Origin: Alphaproteobacteria bacterium
GTDB taxonomy: Bacteria; Pseudomonadota; Alphaproteobacteria; Puniceispirillales; Puniceispirillaceae
DNA length: 64,000 nucleotides
Assembly: GCA_009920665.1 (NCBI GenBank)
Contig: RFZL01000001.1
Span: 1 to 64,000 of the forward strand
Direction of reading: 5' to 3'
Below, piece by piece: positions 1-8,231 of this stretch; the first letter of the stretch is position 1; every line of letters begins with the position of its first letter. A program made the translations under genes and the position numbers. Below the pieces are notes generated by a model. The model saw only the letters and a program-made list of their open reading frames with translations, was not told the DNA's origin and made no database searches.

Positions 1-39
1 GATGCACAGGCCGGACAGGATGTCGACAAGACCGGTCAT
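1..39 (-). CDS. mnhG: MnhG/MrpG subunit of Na+/H+ antiporter, N-terminal fragment
   Basis: Only the first 13 codons (MTGLVDILSGLCI) lie in the window; the gene runs off the left edge. The ATG overlaps the stop of the MnhF gene in an ATGA arrangement, as expected for translationally coupled mrp genes, and the hydrophobic start resembles the first membrane segment of MnhG. The identification rests mainly on position after mnhE and mnhF; the fragment is too short to prove by itself. Confidence 0.6.
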   Translation of the reverse strand, partial: MTGLVDILSGLCI

Positions 40-347
40 GCCCCACCATCCTCGCCCGGTGGCAGATCAGGCCGCGCGCGCCCCCCACGATCGCCAAGCC
101 CGCCGGTGTCGAACAGTTTCAGGACGGCGAAGGTGCCGATGAAATTGATGATGGCGTAAAGGATCGATATATCGACAAATTCCGGCCGCCCCATCACATA
201 GCCATGCAGGGCTATGCCAAGAATCACGACAGTGCCGGTGGCATTCACGGCAAGCAGACGGTCAAAGGCGGTCGGCCCCTTCATCGCCCGCACAAGCGCC
301 ATCACAAGGGCCACAGCGCAGGCGGCCAGTCCACCCGCAAACATCAT
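36..347 (-). CDS. mnhF: MnhF/MrpF subunit of multicomponent Na+/H+ antiporter
   Basis: A 103-residue inner-membrane protein with three hydrophobic segments (about residues 3-22, 36-54 and 60-80) and the MrpF-like sequence RAMKGPTAFDRLLAVN after the first. It is a small membrane subunit of the Mrp complex, which exchanges cytoplasmic Na+ for protons. The start ATG overlaps the mnhE stop by 4 bp and its stop overlaps the mnhG start, so the three are co-translated. The charged C-terminal tail (after about residue 82) is longer than in many homologues. Confidence 0.88.
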   Translation of the reverse strand: MMFAGGLAACAVALVMALVRAMKGPTAFDRLLAVNATGTVVILGIALHGYVMGRPEFVDISILYAIINFIGTFAVLKLFDTGGLGDRGGRARPDLPPGEDGGA

Positions 348-844
348 GCGCCACCCCCGCCTTCCAGCGCCGTCACACGGCGATCCATCTCGCCACTCTC
401 GACATCGGCGGCAAAGGACGCATCGAGAGCATGGACAAGAAACTGCGGGTTGTCGCCATTGGCGTCTTCCACCTCGATGGTCACGGTCCCCGGGGTCAGG
501 GTGATCGAATTGGCATAGGTGACAAGACCGCCGGCGGATCTCTGCGTTGCCGGCGTCATGAACATCACCGGCCGCGCCCGGCCCGCCAGAATCAACCGAC
601 CGGTTGCAATATTCGAGGTGATGATTTCCCTGAGCAGCCAGCCGAGATAGGCCGGCAGGCGCGCCATGATATGAAGTGGCAGCCCTTCCTCGTCAGTGCC
701 GCCGATCCGGTCGGCAAGCCAGGTGGCCAGCGCACAGCTGGCAATGCCAAGGCCGATCAAAAGCGGCGTGTAGTGGCCCGACATCAGCAGCCAGGCGACG
801 AACAGCACCACAAACAGCACAATATTACGAACAGGTCGGCCCAC
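344..844 (-). CDS. mnhE: MnhE/MrpE subunit of Na+/H+ antiporter
   Basis: Protein of about 166 residues with two N-terminal membrane segments and a cytoplasmic domain containing SITLTPGTVTIEVE, the conserved heart of MrpE. I chose the GTG at 844 because GGAG lies six bases upstream; the reading frame stays open to 895, but that leader has no membrane or family features. It ends with an ATGA overlap into mnhF. Larger Mrp subunits (A, C, D) are not in the window. Confidence 0.87.
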   Translation of the reverse strand: MGRPVRNIVLFVVLFVAWLLMSGHYTPLLIGLGIASCALATWLADRIGGTDEEGLPLHIMARLPAYLGWLLREIITSNIATGRLILAGRARPVMFMTPATQRSAGGLVTYANSITLTPGTVTIEVEDANGDNPQFLVHALDASFAADVESGEMDRRVTALEGGGGA

Positions 845-1011
845 GCATATCTCCCCAACTGCAACGATATTAGAGTGCGGGGCGTGGCACTTCAATCCGA
901 AAACAGGGCAAATTGAAAGAACAGGCGCGGTTGAATAGCACAGCCATTTTCAGTATTATTTTCAACCAATGCAGCGTGTCGGCTGCGGGTGTCAAAACAG
1001 GGGGTTTCACC

Positions 1012-1143
1012 ATGGCTGCAAGCAAGCCGCGTCCGGATCATGTTCCGGAGGAAAATGTCTATAACGGAATTCACTGGATGGTGCTGGTGACCTATCTTGC
1101 CGCCATTGGTGGCGTCGCCATACTGCTTGTGAATGCCGGCTGA
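1012..1143 (+). CDS. Small single-span membrane protein, possible aa3-type cytochrome c oxidase subunit IV
   Basis: A 43-residue protein with a hydrophilic N-terminus (HVPEENVYNGIHW) and one C-terminal membrane helix of about 23 residues. The layout of a short polar head with an aromatic YNG-like motif followed by one helix resembles the alphaproteobacterial family of tiny aa3 oxidase subunit IV proteins. That assignment is an inference from shape; no other oxidase gene is nearby. The ATG at 1012 is preceded by a G-rich stretch that may serve as the ribosome site. Confidence 0.5.
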   Translation: MAASKPRPDHVPEENVYNGIHWMVLVTYLAAIGGVAILLVNAG

Positions 1144-1209
1144 CCGTCAACGCCCACCGGACATTACAGCGCATTGACCGCGCCGGTTGCGGCCTGCTAG
1201 GCGTCATCA

Positions 1210-1629
1210 ATGGATCAACTTTACCAGGAACGCATCTTGGGTTTTGCGAAAGTGGTTCGCCAGACATCCGAGCTCGGCGATGCCACCCATCATGCGATGA
1301 TTTCGAACCCGACCTGTGGTGACCGGGTCGAGGTCAGGCTTCGTGTGGAATCTGGAAGCATTGCCGCGGCGTCGACAACGGTGCGTGGTTGCGCCCTGTG
1401 CGAGGCCGGAGCCGGCCTGTTGCTTGAACTGGCGCCGGGGCTTCCCGCCAGCGCCCTGACGTCACTTGGCGATGATCTGGGAAAATGGATCGCCGGCGAT
1501 GACACGGTCGCCATTCCGGATGCCATGACTGCGTTTGCGCCTGTTCGCGCGATCCGTAACAGACATAAATGCGTGACGCTGGCTTTTGATGCCGGCAAGG
1601 CGGCACTGGCCGACAAGGCCGACGGCTAG
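1210..1629 (+). CDS. SufU/IscU-like iron-sulfur cluster scaffold protein
   Basis: A 139-residue protein of the NifU N-terminal/SufU superfamily. It begins with the family's MDQLYQERIL-type helix and has three conserved cysteine sites: NPTCGD (about residue 36), CALCEAG (about residue 63) and RHKCVTL (about residue 120). These would bind a nascent Fe-S cluster or zinc. The CALC motif is typical of SufU-like rather than IscU proteins. It stands alone on the plus strand, without suf genes nearby, so its partner desulfurase cannot be named from here. Confidence 0.82.
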   Translation: MDQLYQERILGFAKVVRQTSELGDATHHAMISNPTCGDRVEVRLRVESGSIAAASTTVRGCALCEAGAGLLLELAPGLPASALTSLGDDLGKWIAGDDTVAIPDAMTAFAPVRAIRNRHKCVTLAFDAGKAALADKADG

Positions 1630-1671
1630 CCGGCCTCACCGCAACACATCTCGCCTGAACAAGCGGCCGAA

Positions 1672-1770
1672 TCAATCAGGCCGTACAGATACCTTGCCGA
1701 AAAGCCACAGCATGAAGCACAGCGCCAGCGGAAAGCCGATCACAAGTATAAGTCCGATGTTCGCATCCAT
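1672..1770 (-). CDS. Putative 32-residue single-span membrane micropeptide
   Basis: Short open frame reading MDANIGLILVIGFPLALCF and ending in a charged tail (GKVSVRPD). It has one uninterrupted hydrophobic helix of about 20 residues and a GGGGGAC stretch eight bases upstream of the ATG that can act as a ribosome site. It lies downstream of the zinc-ribbon gene on the same strand. The size and layout resemble accessory subunits of respiratory complexes, but there is no specific family motif; expression is unproven. Confidence 0.4.
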   Translation of the reverse strand: MDANIGLILVIGFPLALCFMLWLFGKVSVRPD

Positions 1771-1895
1771 GGTCAGGTCCCCCGGTTGATGGATCATCGG
1801 GTTATACCCCGCCCCTCACGCCATGCAAGACCAAATCGCGCTCCTGCCCTGCGGGGCGATGCCGCAAGCGATGGCGCGCCGCTGAACTACCGACG

Positions 1896-2090
1896 TCAAT
1901 CTGTCTCGCAGACCGCACCGTCACAACAGGGCATTACATTCATGTTGCAATGCGCGCACTGGCCATGGCCATGAACCCAGACAAGCTGTTCCGGCTGGCC
2001 GCAGGCGGGACAGCGCGGCATCACATGCGACGCGCCACCTGAAGATGATTCCCGATGTGTCTCGACCCTGTCCCTTGCCGCTTCTGTCAT
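1896..2090 (-). CDS. Small cysteine-rich (zinc-ribbon-like) protein
   Basis: A 64-residue protein with two CxxC pairs (CPACGQ near residue 27 and CAHCNM near residue 45) spaced as in a zinc ribbon, plus a C-terminal PCCDGAVC segment with three more cysteines. Its ATG overlaps the stop of the upstream fatty acid hydroxylase-family gene by 4 bp (ATGA), so the two are very likely co-translated. No family could be named. A role in metal handling or as an accessory of the di-iron neighbour is possible but is inference. Confidence 0.68.
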   Translation of the reverse strand: MTEAARDRVETHRESSSGGASHVMPRCPACGQPEQLVWVHGHGQCAHCNMNVMPCCDGAVCETD

Positions 2091-3100
2091 CTTGGACCAA
2101 GCCTTTCCCTCAGCCGTTGTCGCGCCGCCTTGCTACCATCGTGAAAAGTGCCGAACCAGGCATCGAGCGGGAAATCGACACTGCCATAATTGCACTCGAA
2201 ATAGCGGTGGTGAAGTTGATGGTGAAAGTGACCGACCATCATTCGACGGCTCTTGCCAAGCAGCAATTCGTGGAAACCGGTATGTCCGAAAATCGCCGAA
2301 AGCGCCAGCATATAGCCATGAAACATCACCAGCACAGGATGAGACGGTACTATAAGATGAACAAGCAAGGAGCTGAAATATATACAATGCTCAACCGGGT
2401 GCATGGATATTCCAGACCATGGCCCGATATTCACATTCCGATGGTGAAGCGCATGCACATGGCGATAGAACGGCCCGGTATGAAGCAGGCGATGCCCCCA
2501 GTAGAAATGAAACGCCACCCAGGGGCCGGTGGCGAGGATCAGGGCAATGAACAATACCGGGTTGGCCGTGAAGGAAATAGCCGGCGCCCACCCGTTGGCA
2601 TGCGTCCAGAGAAGCAGCACCTCATAGCCTGTCCAGATCGGCACGCCACTTGCCAGTGACCAGAACATATTGTCATGAACCTGTCTGCCAAAGGTGAAGC
2701 GGCCACCGCCACGATGACCGAACTGGGCGACATATTTGCGATCATCCCCCTGCCGGCGCAGCGTGTAGAAGAACAGGTGGAAGCCACCAGCAACGAGAAT
2801 CACAAGGCCGTAATTCAAAGCCAGAATACTGCCGACCCACCCCGCCGACAGGGTTGTCATGTCGCCAAACCATGGCGCCGACAGCGCCCACCCGCCGACG
2901 GCGATGATCAGGAACAGACTGACCTCGGACAGGGTCAGCCAATAGTCACGGTGATAGGCGGCAATGCGGCGCCAGTTCCACGGCCAGGTGAAGAGCGGAT
3001 TGTTCTCGATCGGCAGGTCAGGCGCGTAATGCCATTCCCCGGGCGCAACGGTGCTACCCTGAACATTTTCCGCCCCGGTCGGGTCAGCGGCTGTTTCCAT
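2087..3100 (-). CDS. Sterol desaturase / fatty acid hydroxylase family membrane protein
   Basis: About 337 residues with four to five membrane segments and the family's histidine clusters: HFYWGHRLLH, HALHHRN and HFHHQLHH, which bind a di-iron centre used to oxidise lipid substrates. The substrate cannot be read from the sequence; sterols, carotenoids or acyl chains are all known in the family. I chose the ATG at 3100, with AAGGG upstream; the frame extends to a TTG at 3145. It is coupled to the small cysteine-rich gene downstream. Confidence 0.85.
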   Translation of the reverse strand: METAADPTGAENVQGSTVAPGEWHYAPDLPIENNPLFTWPWNWRRIAAYHRDYWLTLSEVSLFLIIAVGGWALSAPWFGDMTTLSAGWVGSILALNYGLVILVAGGFHLFFYTLRRQGDDRKYVAQFGHRGGGRFTFGRQVHDNMFWSLASGVPIWTGYEVLLLWTHANGWAPAISFTANPVLFIALILATGPWVAFHFYWGHRLLHTGPFYRHVHALHHRNVNIGPWSGISMHPVEHCIYFSSLLVHLIVPSHPVLVMFHGYMLALSAIFGHTGFHELLLGKSRRMMVGHFHHQLHHRYFECNYGSVDFPLDAWFGTFHDGSKAARQRLRERLGPR

Positions 3101-3239
3101 GGCCCTTGGTCTCACGCCGGTCAGTATCTGCCCTGACGGTGCCAAATTCCGCCAGTGACCGCAATCATCAAATCAGACAGCAAATTTGGGCACGGGCACC
3201 AAACCGGGCCCGGAACCTATCAACGGACCCTATCAGGGC

Positions 3240-3267
3240 AAAAAAAACCTCCGAAACCGGGAGGTTT
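3240..3267 (-). terminator. Rho-independent terminator of tRNA-Glu
   Basis: On the minus strand an 8-bp stem AAACCTCC/GGAGGTTT with a 7-base loop is followed by a run of T residues. It starts about 10 bases after the CCA end of the tRNA, so it ends the recJ-tRNA or tRNA transcript. Confidence 0.85.
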
Positions 3268-3276
3268 CAGAGGTGA

Positions 3277-3352
3277 TGGCATCCCGTACGAGATTCGAAC
3301 TCGTGTTGCCGCCGTGAAAGGGCGGTGTCCTAGACCCCTAGACGAACGGGAC
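3277..3352 (-). tRNA. tRNA-Glu (anticodon TTC)
   Basis: A 76-base cloverleaf with encoded CCA. The acceptor arm is GTCCCGT/ACGGGAT (the first pair is G-T), the anticodon loop is CTTTCAC within the stem CCGCC/GGCGG, and the T arm carries GTTCGAATC. The anticodon TTC reads both Glu codons. It lies 94 bp downstream of recJ on the same strand and has its own terminator. Confidence 0.96.
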
Positions 3353-3446
3353 GCTGTGCTTGAAACGTTGTTTAGTCAAAACGACGAGGCAAATCAACCC
3401 GATTTTTTCTCCGATGACACGACCGGGAGGTTTCCCGTCAGACAGT

Positions 3447-5270
3447 TCAGGACAGGCGCTGCGCGGCATCCTCGATCTCAATTTGCATGGCCTGTCCACC
3501 ACGGAAATGGTCGCGCCTTACCCGCCCCAGAATATGCAGCGGTGTGCCATCACGCGCCGCCAGCAATGCCTCGCCAAGCGGCGTGCCGCCAGCCTGGAAT
3601 GCGATCGCCGACAAGGTACCACCACTACCGTCATCAAGGCGGCAGGAAACATGCGCCCCATCGCGCCCCACTGCCTTGGCATAGCCGATCCGACAGTCGG
3701 GAAGCGCAAATCGCGGTTCCGGATTGCCACTTCCGAATGGCCCGAGCCGGTCAAGCCAGTCGACAAGTTCGGGCAAGACGCCGGCGGTGCTTAACAGGCC
3801 TGCCACCTGGCGCACCGGACGCGGCACCGCGCCGCCAATCTCGGCTTCAAAGCGCTGGCAGAGAAAATCATGGAATTCCGCCATGCGATCCGCCTCGACG
3901 GAAAACCCGGCTGCCATGTCATGTCCACCCCCGCCAGCAAGGATGCCGGCCTGCTGCGCCGCGATCACGGCGCTGCCAAGCCTGAACCCGGGGATCGACC
4001 GCCCTGAGCCCTTGCCAATGCCGGTCCCGCCATCGGCACCATCACCGAGCGCGACAACACAGGCCGGCTTGCCAAGTGCCTCGCGAAGCCGCCCGGCGAC
4101 GATCCCGATGACGCCTTCATGCCACACCTCGTGACCGACAAGAACGACCGGGCTGGCATCCTGCTGCACCGCCAGATCCATCGCGTGGGTGCGGATTTCC
4201 TGCTCAATTTCACGTCGGCGCTTGTTCAGTTCATCCAGCGAGGCGGCGATGGCGCCAGCCTCGTCGGCGGCATGCGCCGACAGCAGCCGCACGCCGAGAT
4301 CGGACTGGCCGATGCGTCCACCTGCATTGATTCGCGGGCCGAGCATGAAACCCAGCGTATGCCCGCTTGGCGGCGTGTTGAGGCCGGCCTGGTCGGCCAG
4401 GCAGGCAAGACCGATATTCGTGCGCTGCGCCAGCACTTTCAGCCCCTGCCCTACAAAGGCGCGGTTGACCCCGGTCAGTGGCACGACATCACAGACGGTG
4501 GCGAGCCCGACAATATCAAGCTGGCGGATCAGGTCCGGCGCCGGCCGCACGTCGGTGAACACCCCCCGGCCGCGCAGTTCGCGCAACAGTGCGACAAGAA
4601 GAATGAAGGTCACACCGGCAGCGCAGAGATGACCATAGGCGCCATCCTCATCCAGCCGATTCGGGTTGATGACGCTGTGCGCTGGCGGCAATTCCGGGCC
4701 GGCAAGATGATGATCGACGACGATCACATCCATGCCGGTTTCAGCCACGGCGGCAAGTGGCGCATGCGCGGTGATCCCGCAATCGACAGTCACAATCAGC
4801 CCGGCACCGCGTTCCTGTAGCGCATGGAGGGCGGCCGCATTGGGGCCGTACCCCTCGCGCATCCGGTCCGGAATGTGGACATCAACCACCAGACCAAGCA
4901 TGCCAAGCACATTGACCAGAAGCGCCGCCGCCGCCGCCCCGTCAACATCATAATCCCCGAAGACCCCGATTGGCGTTCCGGCCTCGACGGCATCGGCAAG
5001 CCGCGCTGCCGCGCGGTCCATATCGCGAAAGCGTGACGGGTTGGGCAACAGGTCGCGAAGCTTCGGTTCCAGAAACTGGTCAATCGTCAGATCGCCAAGA
5101 TCACGGCCGGCGAGGATTCTGCTGACCGGAAGCGGCATGTCGGTAAATTGCTGGGAAATGGCGGCGGCGTGGCGGTCCAGCTCATCTCCCTCGCGGATCG
5201 ATTGCGCCGGCTCCCACCGCGCATTTGTCAGCGACGATTCGACACCGAGAAAGGCCGCCCTGCCGTCCAA
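3447..5270 (-). CDS. recJ: Single-stranded-DNA-specific 5'-3' exonuclease RecJ
   Basis: A 607-residue protein with the DHH-family motifs DYDVDG (about 106-111), VDCG and VDHH (about 185-188), a DHHA1 segment with GGGGHDMAAGF, and the C-terminal OB-like region. RecJ degrades single-stranded DNA in RecF-pathway recombination and mismatch repair. The chosen start is TTG at 5270, one base after the homoserine dehydrogenase stop, because AGGAGGGG sits just upstream. The two genes are therefore tightly coupled. The length is normal. Confidence 0.95.
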   Translation of the reverse strand: MDGRAAFLGVESSLTNARWEPAQSIREGDELDRHAAAISQQFTDMPLPVSRILAGRDLGDLTIDQFLEPKLRDLLPNPSRFRDMDRAAARLADAVEAGTPIGVFGDYDVDGAAAAALLVNVLGMLGLVVDVHIPDRMREGYGPNAAALHALQERGAGLIVTVDCGITAHAPLAAVAETGMDVIVVDHHLAGPELPPAHSVINPNRLDEDGAYGHLCAAGVTFILLVALLRELRGRGVFTDVRPAPDLIRQLDIVGLATVCDVVPLTGVNRAFVGQGLKVLAQRTNIGLACLADQAGLNTPPSGHTLGFMLGPRINAGGRIGQSDLGVRLLSAHAADEAGAIAASLDELNKRRREIEQEIRTHAMDLAVQQDASPVVLVGHEVWHEGVIGIVAGRLREALGKPACVVALGDGADGGTGIGKGSGRSIPGFRLGSAVIAAQQAGILAGGGGHDMAAGFSVEADRMAEFHDFLCQRFEAEIGGAVPRPVRQVAGLLSTAGVLPELVDWLDRLGPFGSGNPEPRFALPDCRIGYAKAVGRDGAHVSCRLDDGSGGTLSAIAFQAGGTPLGEALLAARDGTPLHILGRVRRDHFRGGQAMQIEIEDAAQRLS

Positions 5271-6587
5271 TCACCCCTCCTGATCGGCGATCAGAACGGG
5301 CATCGCCACCGGCGGCGCCTGAACACAGGACAGGGACTCGATCTCGTCCAGCGCTTTCATCAACCGGTCAACTGAAACCTCATGCGTGGTCATCACCAGC
5401 GCCACCACATCCTGCGGCGCGCGCCCCTGCTGCAGCAGCGATTCCACCGAGATTCCATGGGTCTGCAGAACCGAGGTCACATCGGCCAGAACCCCCGGCT
5501 CGTCAACGACCATCAGCCGCACATAGAACGGCGTATCTGGTCCGCCGCCATTTTCGACCTTGCTGCCGTCCAGCAGCGATCCGACCGGCCGGCCGAAACA
5601 ATGGGGAATCCTGGCAGTGGCTATATCGACAAGATCGGACAGCACAGCCGACGAGGTCGGGCCGGCACCGGCACCGGGGCCTGTCAGGACAGTGGCGCCG
5701 ACCGGCTCACCTTCGAAGGCAACGGCGTTGAGCACCCCGTCAACCTTGGCAAGCTGCGTCGCGATAGGAAGCAAACAGGTCTGCATGCGCGGCATCCGTC
5801 CCGGTTCGGCGACCCCGACAAGCTTGATCCGGAAGCCGAGTTGTGCGGCATAGGCGAAATCCACCGCCGACACATCACGGATGCCGGAAATTGCCACATG
5901 GCCGAATTGCGGTGTCTGGCCGAACGCTATCGCGGCGAGAATGGTCAGCTTGTGCGCCGCATCGATCCCGTCAACATCAAGCGATGGTTCGGCTTCGGCA
6001 TAGCCAAGCTTCTGCGCGTCGGCAAGGACATCGGCAAACGCCTCGCCAGTCCGCTCCATGCGGGTCAGGATATAGTTGCAGGTGCCGTTCAGAATGCCAG
6101 ACACGCGGCTGATGCTGTTGGCGGCAAGCCCCTCGCGAAGCGCCTTCACGGCCGGTATGCCGCCGGCGACCGCGGCCTCGAACATCAGACCGACTCCGTT
6201 TGACTCGGCAAGCCCGGCAAGCTCGCTCCCGTGATGCGCCAGCAGCGCCTTGTTGGCGGTGACCACATGCTTGCCGGACGACAGCGCACCGCGGACAAGC
6301 TCCAGCGCGACCCCTTCCTCGCCGCCGATCATCTCGATAACGATATCGACATCGTCGCGGGCAGCAATGTCAGCGGCGTTCTCGACCCAGGCAATGCCTG
6401 TCATGTCAAAGCCGCGATCAGTATTGCGGCTGCGCGCGCTGACGGCGGTGATGGCAAAAGGCCTTCCGGCGACAGCCGCGATATCGGCACCGCGATGGCT
6501 GAGCTGGCGCGCCACTTCGCCGCCAACGACGCCAAGGCCGGCAATGCCGACGCGCAGAGGTTGCTTGGGGTGTTTGTCAGAGGACAT
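5271..6587 (-). CDS. hom: Homoserine dehydrogenase
   Basis: About 438 residues. The N-terminal NAD(P)-binding motif is GIAGLGVVGGEVA, the catalytic domain carries GILNGTCNYIL, and a C-terminal ACT domain (after about residue 350) is typical of threonine feedback control. It reduces aspartate semialdehyde to homoserine, the precursor of threonine and methionine. The ATG at 6587 was preferred to an upstream GTG at 6602. It is followed immediately by recJ. MetY and a threonine dehydratase, both connected to homoserine-derived amino acids, are elsewhere in the window. Confidence 0.95.
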   Translation of the reverse strand: MSSDKHPKQPLRVGIAGLGVVGGEVARQLSHRGADIAAVAGRPFAITAVSARSRNTDRGFDMTGIAWVENAADIAARDDVDIVIEMIGGEEGVALELVRGALSSGKHVVTANKALLAHHGSELAGLAESNGVGLMFEAAVAGGIPAVKALREGLAANSISRVSGILNGTCNYILTRMERTGEAFADVLADAQKLGYAEAEPSLDVDGIDAAHKLTILAAIAFGQTPQFGHVAISGIRDVSAVDFAYAAQLGFRIKLVGVAEPGRMPRMQTCLLPIATQLAKVDGVLNAVAFEGEPVGATVLTGPGAGAGPTSSAVLSDLVDIATARIPHCFGRPVGSLLDGSKVENGGGPDTPFYVRLMVVDEPGVLADVTSVLQTHGISVESLLQQGRAPQDVVALVMTTHEVSVDRLMKALDEIESLSCVQAPPVAMPVLIADQEG

Positions 6588-6666
6588 GCGAGTCATTTCC
6601 ACGGATCAAAAAGGCCCGTCAGATGTAGCCGCTGGCGCGCGAATATACAAGCCGCTGCAGGACCGG

Positions 6667-7659
6667 CTAATCCATTGTCAGGATGACAGCACCGGTCCGG
6701 TTGCCGGCCTCAATCAGCTGATGCGCGCGCACCGCCTGATCCAGTGGCAGGATTTCCTGCACCGGCACGTCCAGAACCTGCCGGGTCAGCATATCGCCAA
6801 TGATAGCGGCATAGGCAGCGGCTTCCTCGGCCTCCAGCAGATAGACAAGAATCGAGGACAGGGTGATGTTCTTGAACATCATTTTCAGGAAGGGCAGCTC
6901 CGGCGTCGGCCTCTGGACCGAGCCATAGCCGACAATGACACCCTTTTCGTCAATGATGTCGATGCTTGTCGCGATATTCATGCCGCATTCGGGATCGATG
7001 ATCCGCGTGACCCCGGTTGTTCCGGCCGCTGCCATCACCGCCGTCACAAGATCCGGGTCGCGATAATCGAACACCCGTGCTGCGCCTGCTGCGGTGATTC
7101 TGCCAGCGCCCGCCATATCGCCGGTTGTCGCCAACACAGTGGCTCCGCAATCAACCGCAATCTGCACAGCCAGCCGCGCCACACTGCCATTTCCGCCATG
7201 GACAAGAATCGTCTGACCGGCAACCGGGCCGTCCTTCAGCACCGCATAGGCCGCCGTCAGCGCCGGAATGCCGAGCGCGGCACCGGTCTCGAAGCCGACA
7301 TTATCAGGCAGTGGATGCACACAGCCAGCGTCAACCGCGATGAACTGCGCCGCCGTCCCGAAGGCACACCGCCACTGGCCATTGCGAACGAACACCCGCA
7401 ATCCGGCCATGGCCGGATCGACACCGCCACCGACAGCCTCAACTGTTCCGGCACCGTCACTGTGCGGGATGATCCGGGGAAAGCCCATCGGCCGCGATCC
7501 GGCCCGCGCCTTGACATCGGACGGGTTGACTCCGGAGGCGTGAAGCCGCACCAGCACCTCGCCGGCACCCGGTGCGGGAACCGGCATCTCGCCACAGACA
7601 AGCACATCCGCGGCGGCGCCATTGGCTTCATACCAGACTGCCTGCATCATTTCGGTCAT
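6667..7659 (-). CDS. Zinc-independent quinone oxidoreductase-like MDR-family dehydrogenase
   Basis: About 330 residues of the medium-chain dehydrogenase superfamily. The N-terminal GroES-like half contains HASGVNPSDVKAR, followed by a Rossmann half with ILVHGGNGSVARLAVQ. The zinc ligands of alcohol dehydrogenases are absent, which points to NADPH:quinone reductase-type enzymes. The start at 7659 has GGGAGA seven bases upstream. It follows a winged-helix regulator and the hydantoinase gene in one strand-consistent unit, suggesting a shared catabolic or detoxification task. Confidence 0.85.
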   Translation of the reverse strand: MTEMMQAVWYEANGAAADVLVCGEMPVPAPGAGEVLVRLHASGVNPSDVKARAGSRPMGFPRIIPHSDGAGTVEAVGGGVDPAMAGLRVFVRNGQWRCAFGTAAQFIAVDAGCVHPLPDNVGFETGAALGIPALTAAYAVLKDGPVAGQTILVHGGNGSVARLAVQIAVDCGATVLATTGDMAGAGRITAAGAARVFDYRDPDLVTAVMAAAGTTGVTRIIDPECGMNIATSIDIIDEKGVIVGYGSVQRPTPELPFLKMMFKNITLSSILVYLLEAEEAAAYAAIIGDMLTRQVLDVPVQEILPLDQAVRAHQLIEAGNRTGAVILTMD

Positions 7660-7675
7660 CCACGCTCTCCCGGGG

Positions 7676-8215
7676 TCACAGGTTGGTCGCGCTGCGTGCC
7701 GCCTGGTCATACAATCCTGACAGCACGCGCAGCTGGCGTGCCAGTTCGGACAGGCTGTCGGCATCAACCTCACCAAGTGCAGAAAAGGCATCAACGAGGC
7801 AGGCCTCGCGAATTGCGCGGTAGCGCCGGATCAGGTCACGCCCACGATCGGTCGTCGAATAAAGAACCTCCTTGCCCTGTTTCTCGCCGCTGATCAGCCC
7901 GGCCCTGATCAATTTCTTCAGGGCATAGTTGACGACATGCGTGTCCTCGACATTCAACTTGAAGCAGATATCGGCGAGTTTCTTGGCACGTCCCCGGTGA
8001 TTGACAGAATGCAGGCTCAGAATGTCGATCACGCCAAGGTCGGCCATCTCCGGAAAATCCGCCTGCGCTGCCGCAGTGCCGCGTACCATCCACAACCCAA
8101 AGGCATTGCTGGCGACGATCAGGCCATATTCAACCTCGCTCAGCTCGGCAGCCTTGTCGGACACCAGATGCGCCGATGACACGATCCGCCGTCCTTCCTG
8201 TCTTTCAATGCCCAT
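7676..8215 (-). CDS. MarR-like winged-helix transcriptional regulator
   Basis: About 179 residues with a winged-helix domain in the middle (ILSLHSVNHRGRAKKLADIC then VVNYALKKLIRAGLI) and a helical C-terminus for dimerisation, as in the alphaproteobacterial winged-helix/MarR group. The ATG at 8215 has GAGGACAGG upstream and lies 17 bp after the hydantoinase stop. It sits within the hydantoinase-oxidoreductase unit, so it is the natural candidate to bind the 40-bp palindrome upstream of that unit. Confidence 0.8.
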   Translation of the reverse strand: MGIERQEGRRIVSSAHLVSDKAAELSEVEYGLIVASNAFGLWMVRGTAAAQADFPEMADLGVIDILSLHSVNHRGRAKKLADICFKLNVEDTHVVNYALKKLIRAGLISGEKQGKEVLYSTTDRGRDLIRRYRAIREACLVDAFSALGEVDADSLSELARQLRVLSGLYDQAARSATNL

Positions 8216-8231
8216 TCGCCTGTCCTCGCAC

